This document shows, piece after piece, positions 56,542 to 64,000 of a DNA stretch of 64,000 bases; positions within the stretch are counted from its first letter, which is position 1, and each line of letters opens with the position of its first letter. The notes beneath the pieces are model-generated. The model had not been told where the DNA came from and searched no databases. It saw only the letters and a list, made by a program, of their open reading frames with translations. Source of the stretch: Hypericum androsaemum (Eukaryota > Streptophyta > Magnoliopsida > Malpighiales > Hypericaceae); assembly GCA_963995505.1 (NCBI GenBank), contig OZ023188.1, forward strand, positions 6,572,001-6,636,000. The letters are read 5' to 3'. A program made the position numbers and the translations under genes.

Positions 56542-56907
56542 TTATAAAAAAAGTCTTGCATGATTCCTGGCAAGTATCATAGGCATGAACTTGGTGAAGC
56601 CACCATGTCCAGGGAAAACCCTAAACCCTAGCCGCCGCCTCCTCCTCTTAAGGTCCTCCTCCGCATTCATCATCTTGTCGTATTCCAAGTTGGCAACTGA
56701 CTCCATTATGTTGAGGAAACGCTGAAGCAAAGAGTAGCCGTCTCGTCCCGGCTTGCCAGAGGACAAGTGCTTTGCCTTTGCCCGCCGTGAATAAGACACG
56801 TGTTTATCAAGATTGTAAACCGGATACGTCTCTCCCGCTGCTTTCATGGCTCGAGCCTCTTCTGCAAGGAACCCGCTCAGGCAGTCATTTCTCTTCTTGG
56901 ATTTCAT
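56542..56907 (-). CDS. Unknown 121-residue basic protein, copy B
   Basis: Intact ORF identical to copy A except Lys instead of Gln at residue 22 (Lys also in the third copy, so Lys is likely ancestral). Features are the same: SRRAKAKHLSSGKPGRDG, KRRRRRLGF, shortened C-terminus. The upstream telo-box is at 56,982-56,990. With no recognised family and no expression data, it is a candidate gene only. Confidence 0.5.
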   Translation of the reverse strand: MKSKKRNDCLSGFLAEEARAMKAAGETYPVYNLDKHVSYSRRAKAKHLSSGKPGRDGYSLLQRFLNIMESVANLEYDKMMNAEEDLKRRRRRLGFRVFPGHGGFTKFMPMILARNHARLFL

Positions 56908-56981
56908 CTTGCTGGTTCACAACAGCTCACAATCACAGCAACCCCCACAAGGGAAAAAAACACACAAGCAAAACAAGTCAT

Positions 56982-56990
56982 AAACCCTAA
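56982..56990 (-). promoter_or_regulatory. Telo-box upstream of the 121-residue ORF, copy B
   Basis: AAACCCTAA in the same position, about 75 bp upstream of the start, as in copy A. Confidence 0.4.
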
Positions 56991-57403
56991 TTCTATAAAG
57001 TTGGTAACTTCAAAGTCCGGGCGGTTAGGGAAAAGGATAAAGTTGGTAACTTCAAAGTCCTGCGCCAACCTGTTGAGCCTCCTCTATTGATTTTGCTGGT
57101 TGTGGAAGCAAAGGTTAAAGAAGGGTTATTGATTCTCTAGGGCGGCTGTGGGCTTCTGGGTCCAAGTCTGGGCCTTGAAGATCGATCTAGGAAACATTTT
57201 CGGAAAATATTCATAATCGAATACTATCAGACTTAAAAATGTTAACATCTCCATTTAGTCCATTTTATTTTTGTAAAAAACGTACAAAGAGTTTGCACAA
57301 TATCTTTATTTGAACACACAAAGACGCGCGCAATTACAGAAACACTTGCATAATACCAAAGAAAATTAAAAAAAACAGCGGCAAGATGTACGATTGGACT
57401 CCT

Positions 57404-57844
57404 GGTTTTAAAAAACGACTCGGAAGCCGACCCGGGATTTCTCCCGTCCTCCGGGTCGGCCGGTCGGACCAAAAAATTTTTATTTTTAAATATTTTAAAT
57501 AATATATATATGTAGGTTAAAATATACTTATTTTTTATACCAAAAAAAGTAGACTTAATTTTTTATCTCTCCACTCTATAAATCTATTTTATTTATTTAT
57601 TTATTACTTTATAAATTTTTCAAATCAATTTTTTTTCCTCGAAAACTACCAAAAAAAAGTCAATTTCGCCCATTTTTGTACTAACTGGGTTCGACCGGTC
57701 AGGACGGACCTCAAAATCGGCCGGTCCGACCGAATTTGATCCGGTTAGTACAGACCCGATCAAAAGCCTAAAAATGACCCGGCCTAATGCCCGTTTCACG
57801 ATCCAACCGGTCGGACCACCGGTCGGACCGTGTTTTTTAAAACC
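57404..57844. mobile_element. TIR element (~441 bp) unique to copy B
   Basis: Starts GGTTTTAAAAAAC and ends with its inverse GTTTTTTAAAACC. The interior is rich in CGGTCGGACC/GGTCCGACCG palindromes. Copy A at 30,511-30,516 has the site empty (ACTCCT once). The insert plus its flank repeat equals 449 bp, which allows an 8-bp target duplication (GGACTCCT/ATGCTCCT, 5 of 8 matching). This could be hAT-like, but the ends are not typical for a hAT. An ORF across it (57,242-57,472) is spurious. Confidence 0.75.
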
Positions 57845-58281
57845 ATGCTCCTAACCAGGCAATTGGCAATATACATCATCGTTAATTGGTCGTACAATAA
57901 ATTTATTTAAATAGATAGCCCGTACGGGGCATGAAAAATCACACACAAAATTCCATCCATTAAAATTGGTGCACACATGTATGTAGGAATGGACAAACGA
58001 TGCTTAATTCTATATAAATAAATAACTTCATTATTGGATAACCTAAAAAAATTAGCCCAACTAAGTAAGTAACGGAATTCTATTTAAAAAAATTCCAGTG
58101 ATTTCGTCACGAGACAGGTTAGTCTAGGATTTAAAACTTTGGGCTAGATATGGATGAAAACTCATTAACTTATTATGGGCTGGCCAGTTAGACTAATATA
58201 TAACTATTGACAATTATCTGACCTAAGCCGCTATTATAAGCAATGTTTTAAAAATTAATACACAACTAATTGCTCTGCTCC

Positions 58282-59063
58282 CCGGGGTGCCCTGGTGAAG
58301 GATTGTGGTGCGTTTGAGGCGGGTGTGCGGAGTTGGAGATTGCCTTGGCGCAGAGACCTTCGTGACTGGGAAGTTGGTTTGATAGAGTGATATGGAAGTC
58401 AGATCTCGCGGTTGGTTTCTCCGTTAAAAGCTTGTACAACTTGATGTTCGATGGGTTCATCTTTGAGTCTCCGACTGTTCTTGTGAATAGTTGGCAAAAA
58501 CTTGCTCCGCATAAGGTTAGCTGCTTTCTTTGGAAGGCGTTACAAGGGCGAATTAAGACTAGAGATAATCGTCGAACCATCTGTTTCTCCACTGTCATCA
58601 TGTCAGGAGTGTTTGGGACTCGTTTGCAAGGCTTCTTCATGTGCGATGGTGCATTGGTGGTTCTATTCTCGGAGCTATAGGTTGGTTTGATACGACGAGT
58701 GGCACTAAAAAAAGATCTGGTTCACATTACTTGCTGCAGTTTGCTGGTGCGTATGGAACATTAGGAACAAGATCGTCTTTGATAATGCTCAGTTCTGCCC
58801 CAACAAACTGCTCTTGGATATATCCAGAAGACTGTCGGAGTGGACTCACTGGTCGGGCATCTCTTCACAATTCCGACCCCAAGATGTTCTGCTGGCGGGA
58901 AAAGCTCTGTTGCATAGCAATGTTCAATAGCGACTTCCGGATGTTACCCTTTGGGGTTTTTGTTACTCGATGTACCTGCTTCTATAGCTATGTGTTTTGG
59001 TTGTTTCAGGACTAGTGTGCAATCGCCCCACCCTTTGTAAATATTCTTGGTGATCAATAATAT
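58282..59063 (+). mobile_element. 5'-truncated LINE ORF2 tail, copy B
   Basis: Counterpart of 30,947-31,728, with target repeats at 58,266-58,281 and 59,064-59,079. All predicted frames are identical to those of copy A. Confidence 0.85.
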
Positions 59064-59267
59064 CTAATTGCTCTGCTCCATCCGGTGGATCGTAACCTTT
59101 TATATGTCTAATTATATTTAACACTAATATTTCAAGTAATTGTAACGACTCTCCAAAATTTATCAAACTTTTTTTTAAAAGTATATTGTAACCACCCTCT
59201 AAAATTTATCACTCTTTTTTTAAAGGTATATTTTTACACCATAATAAAAAAAATGTATTGTATCATT

Positions 59268-59704
59268 TTATTTTTTTAGCAAAAAAGGAAAACTTTATTA
59301 ATAAGTAAAAGAAAAGCTACAGAAGAAGGTGATGAGAAGCGAGAGAAAATGGATGAGGAGAAAGAAATTCACTAAAAAAAATAGAGAACCACTAAAGGCC
59401 AGAACGGGTAACAAACCCGCTGCCTAAACAAATAACTCTACCGAGGGTAGTCCACAAGTCAGGTAGTACTGGGTAGATGTTGCCAAATCTGGGAACTACT
59501 TCATTCCGACTGAGAATGTCATCTACTTCGCCTTGGAACAAATACTCTTGACAGGAGGGAGATAAAAGTCATCGGGATACTCAACTTCAACATCGTAAAT
59601 TTCCTCCTCCATCCAATGCGACTTCGCCATCTGTGTCAACCTTGACATCGAAAGCAAAGCCTGATCATCCCACTCTGACACCTCCACAACCTCAATCTCG
59701 TTCT
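59268..59704 (-). mobile_element. Retroposon of 437 bp, copy B
   Basis: Counterpart of 31,933-32,369, flanked by AAAATGTATTGTATCATT at 59,250-59,267 and 59,705-59,722. One substitution was noted relative to A (CCCACTCTGAC versus CCCTCTCTGAC). Confidence 0.75.
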
Positions 59705-59722
59705 AAAATGTATTGTATCATT

Positions 59723-61830
59723 AGGTGAAATATTTTTTGGTTTATTAATATTAAACCTAAATTTAATAATTTTTCTTCTAACAAATTTCTATAAACTATT
59801 TAAAATATTTACAGTTAGATCTAGACCGATCGCTCCAATCTAAATGACTATCGATCTAATTGTCCTCCAAATTTAGAAATTGATCTCACTCGTTGTAGTC
59901 TTCAGCTTATAGTTCGAGTTAGGAAAATTTTTTGAGAAAGTCCACTAATTTGACAAAAGAAAAACACATAAGCAACAAGTCTTAAACCCTAATTATATAA
60001 AATGTCGCAAATTAATTTTCACTTAATTCGGGGATCAATAGACTTCAATTTGAGTATGAAGGATCAAAATAGACAAGAAAAGTCCGAGACGTTACAGCCA
60101 AAGGGAGGTTATGGAAAGAGAATGTTCTGTTGGAAAGAATTCATGTGGAAGATCAATCTATTTTAAAATTTTGTGTAGGATATGATAATTTTTATATGGT
60201 ATCAGAGTCAATTGTTTTACCGAAATTTATAGTCTGTCATGCTCGCACAATCCCAATTTGATAGCATGAAAGGTAGCGTAGAACTTGTGCAAACTTCTGT
60301 CCGATGGACTTTGTTTGAGGCGAGCTGTTGGAGAAACTCCATGGACTAATTTATAAGTGCGGAAGATCCATATATTCATTACCTTAAAGTTTTGGATAAT
60401 ATATGAAAATTCTTATAAGTTCGTAACTTAAAAAGATGGGAGACGGCTACACCAACTTTATACCAATAATCTCTTAGATCAAATATATTATTTTAACTTA
60501 ATCAAAAGTTTCGAATCTCAATGCTTTAGAATCGTAAAAATGTAAATTAATTGGTAGCAGAATAGTACATTGCATAAGAAAAACCAACATTCCTCTCGAG
60601 CATCTGTTAACTTGCTGGGCGGGGAAGCCAAGGTTGAAGGGTTATTCTGTAGGGCGGCTGTGGGCTTGTGGATCCAAGTCTGGGCCTTAAGGATCGATCT
60701 ACAATTAGGAAACATTTTTAGTTTAGCGAGTAATATCTTCCTAATTGTCTTGTGGTCATATTAAATGTCTCATATCCAAGCGATAAAAAACACGCACAAT
60801 TCGTCGTACAATAAATTTATTGAAATAGCATGTACCGTACTGTATTGGGCATGAAAAATCACAATAAAAGGTTAGAATACAAATGGTACCAAACTTGGTA
60901 CACATTTATATCGAACTGGACAAACGATGCTTAGTTTTTTTTTTGAGAGAAACGATGCTTAGTTCTCGAATAATAACTTTATTATTGGAGACCTCAAAAT
61001 ATTCCCAAGTTAAAAAAATTCCTAAAAATTGTAGCGATTTCGTCACTAGACATGTTAGTATAATGATTTTATTGGGCTTGGTATGGTAAACTTATTACGG
61101 ATCGGGGGTTAATCTGGTGTGAGATATTGCAGAAAAATCTAGCATGAACTCTCTCTCGATCAGCGCTCTCCCGCCGACCACCAACGTCCCCCTTATCACC
61201 AACCTGACCTGATATCTTCTGACCCCACTGGACCGATTCGGGGGTACTCAGCTGCCCGAAAAATTCCTAGCGGGTGTATAATAATTTATCTATAAAAAAT
61301 CAATGTAAGCTTGCATTTTCTCAGGTTTAGCTAATTATTGCAATATGCGATAGTCTATTTACTAAGTTAAACAATTTTTTTACTAGTTGATTTTAGGGCG
61401 TTGGGATAGAAAATGTTCACATTAGCACTAAGTACTCTCGTAACGTTTTCTTATACCAAATACTGTGATTTTGTTTTATTTTTTCATTTGTTGGTGACAA
61501 AGTTTCTCAGGTTCTTACTTTTGCGACAAACTTATTAGTTTTTTATTACTAGCGTCTGAATAGTTAATCACCTCCGTGACATATCAAATTTCTCTCTTTA
61601 TTGGTATTGACTAAATAATGACTTGAAAAATTCCACATTACTACCAAAACTAAATTTAATCAAACTCAAAACCAATTTACAAAAATTTAGTTCGGCCTAA
61701 TGACCTAATAGTACAAGGAAAAATGGATAAGATTTGAGAAAGAGATTAAATGGTGACAGAGTCAATGAAACAGGATATTATACAAAACAAAACTAGATGC
61801 TATATTGGTCTATGAAAAAGTAGATAATAC
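59723..61830. repeat. Degraded internal paralogue, copy B
   Basis: Counterpart of 32,388-34,490 and nearly identical to it. No gene recognised. Confidence 0.5.
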
Positions 61831-61834
61831 AAAA

Positions 61835-62395
61835 TAAAGGTCTACATTATTGGGCCGATATAGGAAGCCCAAAAGTAGACGAATCCCAACCTTATAGGCC
61901 CATAAATTATTAAATCACTTAAAACAGGCCCAACTAGCCCCTCCAATTATACCCATCCCACAACGGCTAATCCCATCACCACCACCCAAACCAAACACCT
62001 TCCAATTCCAACGCCATGAGGGTTGCCTGTTTTACTCGGAGTGAAATCGAGGTTCGAGATCGGATCATTGCTTCGAGGACTTCCGTTCAATGATCGAGGG
62101 GACAACTGCGGTGGCATCTCCAGCACCGTGCGGTTGCGCTCCAGTCGAACCTCCCCAGTTGAGTATCGGGAAGGGAAGAAGTTGACTTCGCATTTGATTA
62201 ATTTTTTGTTGAGCTAAGATCAAACATTTTGCTTGAAGTCAGTTTGGACCTATGTCGACACAATGCAATTCCTCACGTGGTCGTCAGGAACACGGTAATT
62301 TGATGTTGTAGATGGGTGCTGGAAAGAGAGAGGTGAGAGTGGAGAGGAGGAGGAAGAAGAGAGGGGAGAGCGAGGGATGTGTTTGAAAAATTATA
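61835..62395. repeat. Recurrent 'GCCCAACTAGCCCC' block, copy 5
   Basis: Counterpart of copy 3 within segment B. Confidence 0.6.
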
Positions 62396-64000
62396 AAAAA
62401 TAAGGGATTGAAAAGGAAATATATAGCCCAAGGTTTAAGGTTTTTGACGAAATCACTGGAATGTATTTTTTGGAGGTTTTCGAATAATAAAGTTGTTCAT
62501 TAATGTAGCATTTAATACCGTATAGAATTCTACATATACACTCTTTCAAAGTGAAGCGATTTTATTAACTCGTAACACAATTGGTGAAAGCAAATTTATT
62601 TAAAGAAGTTTTTTGATTTAAATCTTATTAATGTAAAAAAGTATTTTTAAAATAGAATCTGGGAATAGTCAATTCTGTATATAAAAACTAAGACCCGTGT
62701 TGGTTTGTGAAGATAGTCAGTAGAATCACGGGACGTGAGAATCTATACATGAAAGAAGAATTATTGAAAAGGTTTGATAGGTATTTTGTGGAGCAATTTA
62801 AATTGAATTATTGAAATATCAAAATTGGATAATTTTCAAAGTGATCAAGTACATTAAAAAATTTCTTATCCATTTTGTTCTCTACCATGTATGATAGTGG
62901 TTAAATTGGTCTAAAATTACCTTGGATCTATGTAACCAATACCTCTCATAGTATAACAAAGAATCCATCTATTATTCTGGGTATATTATTTTACTTCTAA
63001 ATTTGATTATTAATAAAGACTTCACTCATAAAAAAATACATGAAAGATGAAATTTGGTTTAAATGGAGAATGTGGTGAATATTTGGAAGTGTTCTCTAAA
63101 AAAACGAAAAAAATATTTGGAAGTATTTTACAATTTCATTAGTGAATTCGAGCTCACCTAATTAGTGCTCATAGGGAAGTGCCCTTCGAGTGTGCTTTTG
63201 CCTTTTGTCCTTTCTTGTTATGCGACTCTCCTACCAAAACAAAAAGAAGAAATATGGAAAAATGTTTGCTCATGAAGATTTTGAGGTCAAACTCAAAAAG
63301 GCTAAATTTTTTTTATGTAGCATGCTTAATTTTTAGATATTTATATAATGTCATTATAAGATTTCAATTTGTTTTTTGAAGCTGCTTAAGTGGTTTATAA
63401 TATTTTGTTCTATGTAAATTTCATGATTAATGATACTCTTAAAAGGTATTTTGCAACCACTTAATTTTAAAAAAATTTACGTTTATTTAGTTCGTTTAAT
63501 TTTAAACAATTTTGAACCTGAAATTTTCTTTCGCCTTTGGATTGGATCTTCCTTCATTTCATTTGTCATTTCTTTTTTTAAACGAATAATTTGGTCCGGT
63601 TGAAACCTGAGCGGAAAAATGTGTTTATATTTTTCTGAAATGGAAATTGAGAGGGAGAGAGCTTTCCTTTCCCAACCGTTGTCCTTCTACAATAATTATG
63701 TCTCCGTTATCCACCGCATTTCCACAGTGTATGCTAAAAAATTGTGCGAAATAGAAAAAAAAATTAAAATTGATCAATTGAACACAAATTTATCGACTTT
63801 CAAAGACTCATAAAAATTGAAAGTGCACACAGTTTACAGGCCGCTTTCCTGTTTAATTTTTTTTAAATCCCTTGCTTGTCACGCTAGACTTTTTCTATTT
63901 TTTTGAAAAATTACTCATTAAAAAAATGTGGTAAGTTGAATAATTAAATAAAAGGGTAAATTACTCTCTTGTCCCTGGTGTTTGGTCACCCTCCCTCGCA
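62396..64000. repeat. Non-coding tail of copy B to the window edge
   Basis: Counterpart of 35,061-36,665. It includes the empty target sites of the fold-back element (about 63,275) and of the retroposon (63,656-63,672), and the GGGTAAATTACTCTC transposon end at 63,953. Confidence 0.65.

Larger units (their letters stand above)
50462..64000. repeat. Segmental duplication, copy B
   Basis: Direct repeat of 23,602-36,665, with the same order of internal elements. The junction is TGCTTTTGCC at 50,462, after the polypyrimidine tract. The right end is outside the window. From about 57.88 kb onward I saw only about three differences from A in 6 kb, against frequent differences to the left. Confidence 0.92.

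Overview
The window looks like nuclear DNA of a dicot plant. It is AT-rich, has no operon-like gene packing, carries several classes of plant transposon, and its exon fragments have canonical GT/AG splice sites. The species cannot be named from the sequence. No complete, clearly functional multi-domain gene was found. The best small-gene candidate is a 121-residue ORF of unknown function, intact in two copies.

Layout. 1-10 kb: amino-acid transporter pseudogene tail, a recurrent 'GCCCAACTAGCCCC' block, a fold-back transposon, two short retroposons and a decayed HtrA/Do-like protease. 10.7-17.1 kb: minus-strand ribosome production factor 1 (RPF1) pseudogene, split in an intron by a 5.4-kb Ty3/gypsy chromovirus with LTRs, PBS and TSD. 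17.7-20.4 kb: reductase-like (SDR) remnant and a second copy of the recurrent block. 20.5-23.6 kb: a Mutator-like element with inverted minisatellite arms. 23.6-36.7 kb: segment A. 36.7-50.46 kb: spacer holding a third, older copy of the 121-residue gene, a copia 3' end, a second transporter pseudogene tail, a hAT-like element, a second reductase remnant split by a cargo-bearing TIR element, and a young gag-only copia element. 50.46-64.0 kb: segment B, a direct copy of A that runs off the window.

History. The window is largely a tandem family of related segments. Because paralogous segments lie side by side, many transposon insertions can be checked against an empty site in the same window. 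The insertions form a relative order: a 151-bp retroposon is shared by three copies, a truncated LINE and a 437-bp retroposon are shared only by A and B, and a roughly 441-bp TIR element is in B only. Divergence between A and B drops sharply close to that last insertion, which suggests two duplication steps, gene conversion, or an assembly artefact.

The genes do not form a pathway. The biological interest is in the transposon architectures, the duplication history, the HtrA-like relics with substituted catalytic residues, and the unknown 121-residue protein.
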